Source: Owenia fusiformis (lineage: Eukaryota > Annelida > Polychaeta > Sabellida > Oweniidae). Taken from it: 64,000 nt of DNA. This document shows, piece by piece, positions 44,360 to 54,245 of this stretch (position 1 is its first letter; the number at the start of each line of letters is the position of its first letter). The DNA lies in NCBI GenBank assembly GCA_903813345.2, contig CAIIXF020000008.1:16912822-16976821 (forward strand), in the 5' to 3' direction. The notes beneath the pieces were generated by a model. It did not search any database. It saw only the letters and a program-made list of their open reading frames with translations, and had not been told where the DNA came from. The position numbers and the translations under genes are program-made.

Positions 44360-45201
44360 GCTTCATTTTTGATAAAAAATTAAGTGGGTCAGCACATATA
44401 AATTCTATCTGTGCAAAAATCCAAACAGCTCTTAACCCCTTAAAAGCACTTAAGGGTAGACTAAAATCAAAACAATTAAATATTCTCTATACAGCTTATA
44501 TTCAGTCCTTATTTGATTATTGTGATATCCTTTACGACTGTGCTCCTATTAGTGACCTTAACAGACTTGACAGTCTCCAGTACCAAGCTGGTCTAATAGT
44601 CTCTGGTGCTCTCCCAGGCTCCAGCACTTCCAAAGTACTTAACATTTTGAACTGGTCCACCTTAACTGAGAGGAGGATCCTCCACTTTAAAACAATTATG
44701 TACAAAGCCGTGAACGATTTAACACCTATTTATATCTCAGATATATTTAGGCCATTCATAAACCCTCAAGCAAGATTGTTAAGGAAATCTCGAGATTTCA
44801 CTATCCCTATTCACTATCCACATAAGTCTCCAATATACAAAATGATGAACCTATGGAATGATCCAGGATCTGTTCCCTTGGAACAAAAGCTCTTGCCAAC
44901 TATTGCATCTTTTAAAAGAACACTTAAATTAAATTTGTTCCCTGGTGTTGTTTCAACTATTTGTTTAAAATTAACTCGTCAACAAGAACTTTATCTGAAT
45001 AGAGCCAGGGTAGATTTAATTTTAAAAGCCCAGCTCAAAGCCCACAATTGGAGCTCAGTTGAGTCATCAAATTGTTTATGTGGTTCCCCTGAAACTTTTC
45101 CCCACTGTTTCCATTTTTCAACATACTACCCCCCCCCCCAGGATATCAGCAGCCCTCCTATCTTTTGTTTCATTGCAAGGCATTCTACCATATACAGGTG
45201 A
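44360..45201 (+). pseudogene. LINE RT thumb and C-terminal region, frameshifted
   Basis: In a second frame from 44360 the RT continues (HLGFIFDKKL, FDYCDILYDC, YQAGLIVSGALPGSS). It reaches the ORF at 44647-45201, which carries the C-terminal Cys-containing segment CLCGSPETFPHCFHF. A poly-C run at 45129-45137 shifts the end of the frame. It is part of the 42312-45336 LINE. Confidence 0.8.
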
Positions 45202-45344
45202 CATCCAGGTTAAAATGAATACTGTACTTTATTGTTTATTTATATAAGGGGACATCTAATGCTTACAGCGCTTTGCCCCTTGTAATTGTATCTAAATGAC
45301 TTGTGCTTACAATAAATATGAAAGATGATAAAAAAAACATTCTT

Positions 45345-45715
45345 TTCTGAACAAAATTTAATGTGCGTTCTATACCAAAATGGCCCATCTCATCATGGAC
45401 GGATTTCAATACAACATTGTGGAGAACCTGGGGAAGAACTATCCTTTTATATGTTTTACCACCAAGTTTTGAAACCTTGTACAGAATACCTGATTGAACG
45501 ATCAGACTTCCCCTGTGTCTTAACACTGCTTTGACATTTTGACGTTCTGCTTTCCTTTGGAAAGAAGTTAAGACTCACATCATTTTTTATGATGTATTTG
45601 ACCCTACCAATATCACTGTCTAAATCCTGGGTATGAGATACATCTTTACCCATTGAAGGTAAACTTTCAAGAAAATCTAGGTATTCCTCAACCTCAACAG
45701 AATTGTGACATGGTG
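45345..45715 (-). pseudogene. Gypsy Pol fragment: N-terminal half of the integrase
   Basis: Two overlapping frames (45737-45456 and 45526 downward) give the linker before integrase and the first half of the H2C2 domain (HDEMGHFGIERTL), interrupted by the LINE at 45345. The matching second half starts at 42302 (YWPRMIND). A frameshift lies near 45500. The first codons of the upper frame come from the adjoining repeat, so the Gypsy sequence is truncated at 45716; no RT or RNase H lies beyond. Confidence 0.8.
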
Positions 45716-46292
45716 GTAACCCATGTTTTAATAACATGACCCTTTAATGGTTTAAAAACATCAGCCTTTAAATGCTTTGGAAGCAAGCCAGTCAATTTTA
45801 TTGTACAGTTCAATAGCCAGGTGAATTCAAGGCAATCAAGCCAATTATCTTTTCTTTGCCTTAGCTGTACATATTTGACATGACTCTGGATATGGCTGGC
45901 AATGTGGTAACTTCTTAGGCTTCAATCTTGTACAGTTGGTTTTGCTGATTTTATACGCAGGTACAATTTTATATTTTCCTATTGGCTTTACATGGGTCAC
46001 AAATGATAAAAGAGTCCTGCCGGGGTCGCCATTTGTGACCCATGTAAAGCCAATAGGAAAATATAAAGACCAGGTGAATTCAAGGCAATCAAGCCAATTA
46101 TATTTTCTTTGCAATTAGCTGTACATATTTGGCATGACTCTGGATATGGCTGGCAATGTGGTAACTTCTTAGGCTTCAATCTTGTACAGTTGGTTTTGCT
46201 GATTTTATACGCAGGTACAGTTTTATATTTTCCTATTGGCTTTACATGGGTCACAAATGGCGACCCCGGCAGGACTCTTTTATCATTTGTGA
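45716..46292. repeat. Compound inverted repeat built from the 287 bp element
   Basis: Copy 1 (45716-46001, reverse orientation), then a 32 bp spacer, then copy 2 (46034-46254). Both ends of copy 2 are flanked by inverted copies of a segment containing CCTGCCGGGGTCGCC (about 46017-46068 and 46222-46274), so copy 2 forms a strong hairpin. The minus-strand frame spans copies and spacer in part. Confidence 0.6.
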
Positions 46293-46777
46293 TATAGCTT
46301 TTCTTCCCAGCGTAATTGGACTTCAAACAGAAGTGAAAGTTCCCCGCAAATGATATATTTATTGCATGGAGTAAGTAATTTTGTATGGTATAACGAAAGA
46401 TATGAGTTAAAAAATAAATCGTGAAGTTTTCTTAGTGTTTTTATGAAAAATAGCATGCTCCGTCACAGCGGACAAATATTTCGATACCAGCCTGTGAGAT
46501 TAAAAGAAAACATTAAACTCACCAGGTTATATGATAAACCGTTTCGAGCATTGATGATTTGAGTTAAACTGTGGATATAAATGTAAGTCGGCATGTATTC
46601 GACAGTTAATGTATACATAAGGTCGGGCCATATATCACTGACAACCCCGGGCATACATGCAAATGGTGACATAACCTCTAAATATTGTATGTCACCCTAT
46701 ATAATATATGAGACAAAAACAAAATAATTGTTTTGATGACAGCAATCTATTATTCAACGTCAATTTAAATTCACAAT
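46293..46777. other. No gene recognised downstream of the lectin-like gene
   Basis: About 480 bp of AT-rich sequence between the lectin polyadenylation signal and the compound repeat. Nothing else can be supported. Confidence 0.5.
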
Positions 46778-46783
46778 TTTATT
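46778..46783 (-). terminator. Polyadenylation signal AATAAA
   Basis: AATAAA on the minus strand, 42 nt after the TGA of the lectin-like gene, so its 3' UTR would be about 60-70 nt long. The spacing is normal and it is the first such hexamer downstream. Confidence 0.6.
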
Positions 46784-46824
46784 TGCTTTGCAGGTCTCTA
46801 CTCATTTCAAAAACTTGTATGGGA

Positions 46825-49135
46825 TCACGGTTCGAATACAGCGACTTCACAGAGGGTCAGATACAAGCCTGGTTTGTGCACTCTTACATAACGTCCAGAC
46901 AGACCATTTGGGCATTGGAAAATCTGCCAATCCTTCCCACATGACGTCAATGAACTTGTGAAGTGAACGCATAGATCCCAGCTGGAGCCGTCTTGACTCA
47001 CTTCAATTTTGAAGTTCTTCAGTCGCTCTAAAATTGTATATGTTTCATTCTAAGACTCCATGGTTTTATTCCCTTAATAGTGCGGCTTGGTTTAGGCCTA
47101 TAGATTTCTGAGAAACAGAATATTATCGATGTCCAACACATGTGCATATGCTTTATATACATTATATGTCCAGTTCCTCCCTCGTATGATTTCGTTTGAA
47201 CTACATTTACTAATCTGCTTATCTACAGGGTGGTCCAAAAAAAATTGGAACATTTGATAATTGAACGCAAAACCTTTATTTTTCTTCTAAAATGCACCAA
47301 ACTTTAACTGAGCATAGTTCAGTCACTTATTTATCTGATGTAAAGTGTATAGGAGCAAACAACAAAGTTAATGCATTTATCTAGAAAATGTTTGATATGA
47401 CCCCTCTACTCCTGAATTACATGTTGAAACCTGGGACTCAGTTTTGAAATGATTCATTCACCTTGCAGTTCGTTTGATTTTGTCCAAGCCATCTTGATTA
47501 AAAAAATCAGCTTGAACAAACTACTTATATGTTTGCCTTGGAAGATCAAATATATGAACATATTCAACATTTTTTATCCAATTTGAAGGGTATCAAGCAT
47601 ATTTTGATGACTATTGTTAGGTGTATTACTGATTGAATCTTCTCCAGAAAGAGGCCAGGGCAGTCTGTTTTGACTGGTAAATGACCCCCCCCCTCTTTCT
47701 CTTGTTCTAATATGAATAATATTCATTGAATATATCAATATATGTTTATCAATATCATAAAGGAGTTTCTCAGAACACAAATGATATATTATATCTGCTT
47801 AGAGGTGGTCTTGAATAAACCCTTGTAAATAACTGGTCACTTTCCCCTTTACTGAGAAGTGGAAACAATGATTTTGTCACTTTAGCAGCTGTATGGGTTG
47901 TGCAATCACTCACCCCTTACATGTTCTTTTTTCCTACTTTTAAATAAAAATAATGATTTTGGGTATTCTTAAGTTAACAACAACACAATAGTTTTCTAGT
48001 AACCCACAGATGCTAATACCTCTTGTCAACTAAATATGATTTTATAATGTGTATAGCAATCAACATGTTCATTAAAGCTTTGAAATAAAGAAATCTTGAA
48101 AAAGCAGCGGCAAAATTGACACTTGTATATTTAAGAAAAAGGGGTCATATCAAACATTGACTAGTTTAATGCATTAACTTTGTGGTTTGCACCTATAAAC
48201 TTTACATCAGAAGGATAAGTGACTGAATTATGCTCAGTAAAATTCTGGTGCATTTCAGAGGAAAAATAAAGGTTCTGTGTTCAATTAACAAATGTTCCAA
48301 TTTTTTTTGGACCACCCTGTATGGTCTTTTAAACTCAAGAAATTTACCATATTCTATGGCCACTGAGTGTGGCCATACAATATAAATAAGACACTCTTTG
48401 TTGTTTTGAATTTGCCTTAAATTGCCGAGCTGTCTTATTTTTATTGATGTAAACATAATAAACTAACCTTCATTGATCTTTACACGTAGTCTTATTTCAT
48501 AAATTGGTCTACTTCGCAGGATATTTATTCACAAAATAAAACTGAAGGACATTTTTACAACAAGCGGCCATCTTGACTAAATCGCTATAGCGGAAAAAAG
48601 GCATGCTTTCAAAATGGAGAACGAGACGACGTCTATTTTAAATGAAAACGTTCAATATCTCATCAACAAGATAAGCCGTTATCATTTCAATTCAGGAAAT
48701 ATTAACAGAATGATTTTTAGAATATTACATAAATTCATTGAACGCCGGCTTAAGATTTTACAATAGTTCACGGTGTTCCAGATGGAAACACTTCTAGCCA
48801 AGAATTTGGCTAGAGACTCGAGTAACAAGAAATAGTCCGTAGTTATATAAAAATATCAAGATAAAACTAAATACCCTCTACATCCGCTAGATCACTACCA
48901 CAATTGTCACTTCCACGACACTGCCTATTAAATAGAGCCACGGATCCAATATTTTTCGACGAACCTAGGTCTACTATCCACCATGGATTTGTATCACCAT
49001 CATCAGTGCTCATACAGGAGAAATGCTCAGCATCGCCATCTATATTGCCATCAACGGCTGCTGCAGCAGTAATGCCAGACCAAGGGTAAGTTGATGATTG
49101 CGTGGCAGGCTTACCAAGAGCAAGATTATTTATTT
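46825..49135 (-). CDS. Exons 8-9: second fucolectin-like (FTP) domain and stop
   Basis: Exon 8 (49135-48875) is again 261 nt, with NLALGKPATQSS, NPWWIVDLG and FNRQCRGSDNCG. Exon 9 (47027-46825) has RLKNFKIEVS, GRYVRVH and CEVAVFEP before TGA. Same exon split and phase as exons 6-7, so the pair arose by tandem duplication. The 1.85 kb intron between the two exons contains the mariner-like MITE at 47226-48319. The classical fucose-binding His is absent here too. Confidence 0.85.
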
Positions 49136-52100
49136 CTGAAATAAAATTGTAACGACCCTTGGGCACGCTCGTCGGGGAGCTGTAGTGTACCGAGACATAT
49201 ACTAGACTCGAAAGAGAATGTGCTAAATTCAACGCCCCGTACGGGAATCGAACCCAGAACCTTCCGCTCTCAGAGTCAGGCGCTCTACCTCTGAACCACG
49301 GCTAGCAGCTGAGATACACAGATACTAGACCCGAAAGAGAATGTGCTAAATTCAACGCCCCGTACGGGAATCGAACCCAGGACCTTACACTCTCAGAGTC
49401 AGACGCTCTACCCCTGAGCCATAAAGGATAGCCACTACAGCTGAGACTGTAGTAGCGTCTTGCTATCGAAGGTCATTACAAAATGATTGCATTTGTTAAT
49501 CTTCTTTATTTATGTACTTCATTTCTGATGGATTGCAAATATAACAGCTGTTTTTTCAAATCGGGTCATACTTGTGCTTTTCTAAAATTATATTATTTGA
49601 ATTATCACATGTGTATGACCGGGACAATAAATTATGCAATTGTACATTTATAAATATGAATAATTACTAGATGGCCGAAAAACAGCAACTTCACAGAGAG
49701 TGAGCCAATTTGTGTCTTGCAGCTGAACCCTAACATAGCGTCCTTTCATTCCACTTGGGCAGTAAAACATCTGACAACCGTCCTTGCAGTGTTCAAGTGC
49801 TGCATTTCTATAGAAGACGCATAACTCCCAGTCGTCAGCGTTTTTGCTTACTTCAATTTTAAAGTTCGAAAGACGATCTATGAAAATGAGACACAGGCAA
49901 TTAAATCAAACGAACTAATAGATCAACATTAAATCGTCAGTCAGTAGCACGTTTGTTTATGCGATATGTTTTACCAATGTATCCATATCGTTTCGCATCA
50001 CTTTGTTATCATCTTTGGTTAGAATAATGCAAAACAAACATCCATTCACGCTGTCAACAATCAACAGCACCAAGTTATGTGGGCCCTCACATTATCGGTG
50101 AATCAATTGTTAGAATACCTTCAACAATGTCGGAGGGTCCACCCCCACAATTGTTTACGTCACACTTCCTATTATACAACTTGACAGATCCAATGGGATA
50201 GACAGCTTGAAGGTCGACCTTCCACCATGGTTTGTCCTCACGGTTTGTATTTGCACATGAGCCATTTTGAAAATATCCATCTTCAACACCGTCAACAGCG
50301 AGTCCAGCAGGAAACGGTTGTGGCAAATATTCTGAAGATTGGGAGGCAGGTTTCCCGAGAGCCAAATTCCCCAATTCCTCTGTTTAATTAATACAAGTAT
50401 CTTTTTTATTTTGACTATATGCTTTCATAATGAATAGCAGAACAAGTGAATAAATGGCATTTTATAAATATATTAAGCACCGATTGGGCAACACCCATAT
50501 ATCATATTAATAAATCAATTTTGTACTCTAAAATTCAGGTTATTGCTATTGGTGCTTCAATAATTTAGTAGTTACGATATATGGTGAATATCTTAATATA
50601 ATACTTTTTTGAAATTCAAAAAGCAATATATTTACCCATTGAGCATCCGAGGACACCAAAGCGCATTGCCATCCAGTTTGGATGATTCCATGCCTGCGGA
50701 TTGATGCGGATATACCTGGCCTCTACTGCATCAATCATTTGTGTTACGTATGAGTCACTGTCATTGTTCCCAGGCAAAACCTTTAGAATAAAATCACGTT
50801 TCAGGATACCATTGTAAGATTGCAATTGAATACAACCCAAAAAGGAAATGGCGGTTTATTTTGGAACTAAAAAGGAGCAATAGCTGCTTGTTCTTGACAT
50901 GATGCTAATGTTGATTAAAGTGACTTTTCAGGTTTGATATTTTAGAAACTATCCCAAGCTATTCGAGTATCATTATCACTATCATAAGATGAGATAATAA
51001 TCTTACATGTAGATACACATTGATGGCATTCATACAAGATTAAGCAATCAGTTTCAGGTGACGTGGGACATTCAAGAAATTGAAAAAATGAATGACCTTT
51101 TTATAGTCTGTAAACCCAATTCCATCTCTACTGTACAATAGTTTATAGGATGTGACCCATTGATTGACTCCTGGACCTCTCGGATCGCCATCTATGTTCC
51201 TTCCTTGTGTGATGATTCCGTTGACCTTCATAACTTTTCCAAGGTCAGCCTGTATCCACTGCGCTTTGTTGATAAAATGTGGTGCCCATGCACCAATGCC
51301 TTCGGTGTAGCTTCTGAAATGAGAAATATCGATTCAAGTAATACACAATTGTTTTCTAGTTTTACTCATCAGCAAAGCTATAATGACTGGTAGACTCAAA
51401 CTTTATAAATAAAAACTGAACTAAAATACCTACATGTATTTAGTATCAAGTCTCGCTCGAGATGGAACATGGGCCGGGTCATTATTCCAATAGCTGGATG
51501 CTGTATAACTTGAATCCGGTCTCCCAGACAGCAGTCTTTCAGGAATGCAAATTTCTTCGAAAATCCAAAATGTTTCGGTTAATATACAGCAACATATATT
51601 CGAATAAGTCGAATACGTTTATAAAAGGTAGGGGAATTTATGGAGTAACACATGTTTGTTCTATTCAAAAGCCACATTGACCGATTGAGATAAATTTCAT
51701 TGATTTCAGCCAATTTCTAGCCACTACTTTTGGCCATTTTTGGAACTTTTTGCCATTTTCGGACCGCTTCCAATATTTTTTAAATTATAATATAAACATG
51801 ATGAAAATACCTGTTTCCGTCCATACAGAGTCTCCGCATTGTATAGCTGCTTCACTCGTGTATAAAAACGCAACCCCTTAAAAACATTTTTAAGAGTACG
51901 TAACTTTATTGATAACCTTAATGCTAATAACGATTATGAGTTATTGGTTCGACATATTGATTGATTTGTGTCAAAATTGATGCGACGATAATTGGTCATA
52001 CTTTTCCTGTATTTTTATAAGTGTTATCTTTTTTATTGTATTTTCGAAAATGCTACTAAGAATATTACATCATCCATATGACAAGATGTCTCAAATTGTA

Positions 52101-52161
52101 ATTTAAGATAATCGATATACTTACATATTACAAGGGACAATGCTGCGCCATACGACACCAT
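46825..52161 (-). CDS. Secreted F5/8C-FTP-FTP lectin-like protein, 9 exons, 506 aa
   Basis: The one host gene I can support. Exons on the minus strand: 52161-52125, 51876-51811, 51554-51434, 51313-51097, 50780-50636, 50379-50119, 49877-49668, 49135-48875, 47027-46825. All introns are GT-AG and the phases agree at every joint, giving 1521 nt with one stop (TGA 46827-46825). The product has a signal peptide, a discoidin-type F5/8C domain (about 35-195), then two fucolectin-like FTP domains (about 196-352 and 353-506). A role in extracellular carbohydrate or surface recognition is likely by family, but the ligand is unknown. An in-frame TAA lies upstream of the ATG near 52200. A first non-coding exon is possible, since a TATATATAACAG precedes the start. 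The model is by eye and needs transcript support. Confidence 0.8.
47224..48321. mobile_element. Mariner-like MITE in intron 8 (1094 bp, TA flanks)
   Basis: Element 47226-48319, flanked by TA (47224-47225, 48320-48321). The TIRs start CAGGGTGGTCCAAAAAAAA, a form widespread in Tc1/mariner elements, and inverted similarity extends about 170-180 bp. There is no transposase ORF. Confidence 0.8.
49199..49435 (-). repeat. Two tandem tRNA-derived SINE units in intron 7
   Basis: Each unit has a tRNA-like head (49356-49432 and 49233-49303 on the minus strand) with A box and B box (GGTTCGATTCC) intact. A short tail of about 35 nt ends near ATACTAG and contains TTTAGCACATTCTCTTTCG. The units are about 120 bp apart, in the same orientation as the gene. 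The heads share an anticodon-arm region CTGACTCTGAGAG, but the stem does not pair well, so these are SINEs and not tRNA genes. Confidence 0.75.
49668..50379 (-). CDS. Exons 6-7: first fucolectin-like (FTP) domain
   Basis: Exon 6 (50379-50119, 261 nt) has NLALGKPASQSS, the aspartate of AVDG, KPWWKVDL and a Cys-containing YNRKC...NCGGG segment. Exon 7 (49877-49668, 210 nt) has RLSNFKIEVS, GRYVRVQL and CEVAVF. It is a complete FTP fold split by one phase-1 intron. The fucose-binding motif of classical F-lectins (His followed 24 residues later by R-x-D-C-C-x-R/S) is not intact: there is no His before KPWW and no adjacent Cys pair. Confidence 0.85.
50636..51554 (-). CDS. Exons 3-5: F5/8 type C (discoidin) domain
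   Basis: Exon 3 (51554-51434) carries the domain start (ICIPERLL, SSYTASSYW). Exon 4 (51313-51097) carries WIQADLGK and the VTSYKLLYS strand. Exon 5 (50780-50636) carries the ARYIRINPQAW motif and the closing Gly-Cys (VLGC). The domain-bounding Cys pair is present, as is the usual aromatic spike region. Introns inside the domain are phase 2 and phase 0; the module is bounded by phase-1 introns, so it is symmetric. The exon 3 acceptor and the exon 4 donor (GTCATT) are weak. Confidence 0.8.
51811..52161 (-). CDS. Exons 1-2: start codon and signal peptide
   Basis: Exon 1 (52161-52125) ends at a perfect GTAAGT donor. Exon 2 (51876-51811) starts after TTTTTAAG. Joined, they encode about 34 residues with a short N-region, a hydrophobic core (ALSLVI then VAFLY) and a plausible cleavage site around TSEA/A, followed by Cys. 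The intron is phase 1. Confidence 0.7.
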
Positions 52162-52304
52162 GCTGATAGCTTTTAAGTTCCTGTTATATATAAAGGCAGT
52201 TTAGCAGAATTTTGTAGTATCACATATGTATCAAAATATATCTGACATTATTATATCACTTTCTAGCTAGCGACAGTATGATTGGTCAAAACCGGGTCAC
52301 ATGT

Positions 52305-52684
52305 CGTGGGATATCTGGCGATATTCAATGGCAATGCTAATCAGATAAGACAACCGTGAGATATCTAGCGATATCCCACGCTCCCGGGAATTTTCAAAGA
52401 ATTTGTTTTCGTTCAGTGTAAATAATTTAGTTCAGTGTAAGTCAAAATGGCAGACGAACCGAGTAGATTCGTAAAAATATCTGAAGACTTAATGACTTAA
52501 TAATATTAGGGATGTTTAGCTAGACAGTGATATAATAAAACAAATATTTCACTCTATTTTCGGTGAATACCTGTAGCACTTTCACAAGGTGATATTCCAC
52601 TTGCCCTTCGGGCTTCGTGGAATATCACTTGTGAAAGATGTACAGGTATTCACCTCAATAGAGTGAAATATTTGTTCAATATCA
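52305..52684. repeat. Two foldback hairpins upstream of the lectin-like gene
   Basis: The first is 52305-52382, with arms CGTGGGATATC...GATATCCCACG. The second is 52529-52684, with about 65-70 bp arms (52529-52600, 52612-52684) meeting at GCCCTTCGGGC, and a near-perfect stem. No ORF. They lie 140-520 bp upstream of the gene start, so they may sit in its promoter. Confidence 0.7.
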
Positions 52685-53307
52685 TCATGAGCTCTTTAAA
52701 AATAAACTATTTTCCATAGTTGAACTGTCATGTGGCTGATAGTGTCAGATAAGCGATTGGTATTGTAAACAATATATAATAGCAACATCAATGCCTACAT
52801 TTTATATTTATATTGTGATAAAACAAAATAGCTAACAACGCATCCAACATACAGTTTGCTTATTTAATCTTCTTTAAACTATTTTAAACCAGAAATTAAT
52901 TTATTCAACCGATCTGGGACTGAGATATTCAATACAACGCACTGAACGCACGCTTTTTAATTATTGACAGTGTTCTTTGACTTAATGTAACACAAACACG
53001 TGTCCATGCTACATCAATCTGGTTTGCTTTATCAGAAAGATAACATAATTATCATACTCATATCAATCGTACTTATAACATAAGTACAGATTACATAATT
53101 ATTTCTTATATTTAACTATTGCAAGTAATGTGCTGTGAGGTCCAAATGGATACGGAAAACCATGATTAAGCGAGGTTAAATTACATGATCATAACGTACA
53201 AAATTTGCAATTTGGACCAATGAAATTAGAGCTTATAAAAATGATAATGGCGTGAAATGAATTTGAAAAAGTTATTCTACCATGAAGAAAAGAGAGGAGC
53301 ATGTTAA
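52685..53307. other. No gene recognised
   Basis: AT-rich sequence with no supported feature. Confidence 0.5.
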
Positions 53308-53508
53308 CCCTGATTTCTACCGATTTCTTCTTTTAGTCATCCCGATTTTGTTTTGTAAACCCCGATTTTCTCCCGATTATTCTGAGTCATCCCGATTCTG
53401 TCCCGATTTTTTAAGGGTAACCCCGATTTTCTCCCGATTTTTCAGGAGAAATCCCGATTTTCTCCCGATTTTTCTTCAAAAAGATCCAGATTTTCACCCC
53501 GAATTTTC
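53308..53508. repeat. Minisatellite of a CCCGATTTTCT unit
   Basis: About 14 imperfect copies of a 10-12 bp unit, C(C)CCGATTTTCT, in pairs separated by short variable spacers. The plus strand is open through it (53282-53620), giving a Pro-Asp-Phe-type repeat peptide, but that is a consequence of the repeat and not evidence of a gene. Confidence 0.75.
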
Positions 53509-54245
53509 TTTTAAAATTTTTTTTTCACTTGACATCTACCAGCCAAAATTACAGTCAACCAAAAACATTGTTTCACTAGTCCAACTGGCTTGCACAAAAA
53601 CACACCCTAACACCTCATGACATAACAAGAAGAAACTCTAATGCAAGTTATAATGGGTTTTAAAATGGTTCGTTGTGTCTGTACTATCTAAAAATATCTG
53701 CATAAAATATAAAATACAAAATTAGGTTTACCTTAAAGTGTTATTTGCTCTAGTAGATTCCTCCCAGCGACTCGATTTAATCTCTGATTTGCTTTGCTTT
53801 TATACACCCCGAATAGTCTAGAATAAATTGTTTTTCGCCTCATTTTACATAAATTAATGAATGTGTATAAATGAATTAATATAATACATGTAATAAGTGT
53901 ATGAAATACTATAATGAATTACATTTATAAATTATATAGCAAATAAAGACATACATTCAAACAAAACGCGAATCTAGATCATGGCGTAACAATTATCTCA
54001 CAGTACAATGTTTCACGTGTAACTGGAATTAAAAAATGACACTTAACAATTACTAAGTTTTAATAAAATGAAAGAATTCAAAGTTCTTCTAGAATGTTTT
54101 TTCCTAATCGCTTGTGGCAATGGTTGTGAGCAGTCATTTAAAGTCAAACTTTTCTTTATAAAATCAAGCAATAACGATAGATACCTTGACCTGGTGATTG
54201 TTGTTTTAGAACGTTGGACGTGAGGGTATATGAAAGAGGTCTGTC
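53509..54245. other. No gene recognised
   Basis: About 0.7 kb of AT-rich sequence between the minisatellite and the LINE target duplication. Confidence 0.5.

Larger units (their letters stand above)
42312..45336 (+). mobile_element. LINE inserted in the Gypsy integrase, 5'-truncated
   Basis: A 3.0 kb jockey/CR1-like LINE on the plus strand with an A-rich 3' tail (GATAAAAAAAA, 45327-45337). It is flanked by near-identical 8-9 bp target duplications, ACATTTCTT (42303-42311) and ACATTCTT (45337-45344). Endonuclease, RT and C-terminal pieces are listed separately. Its RT is close to that of the LINE at 54258-56836. Confidence 0.85.

Noticed and set aside
39239-46001. The two 287 bp TGT...ACA repeats as LTRs of the second Gypsy element
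   Set aside because: They are in opposite orientation and there is no PBS or PPT next to them; LTRs must be direct repeats.
49233-49432. Functional tRNA genes
   Set aside because: A and B boxes are good, but the acceptor and anticodon stems do not pair and the unit has a conserved non-tRNA tail and is tandemly repeated; a SINE fits better.
53282-53620. A gene for a Pro-Asp-Phe repeat protein
   Set aside because: The frame is a by-product of the minisatellite, with no flanking exon or signal.
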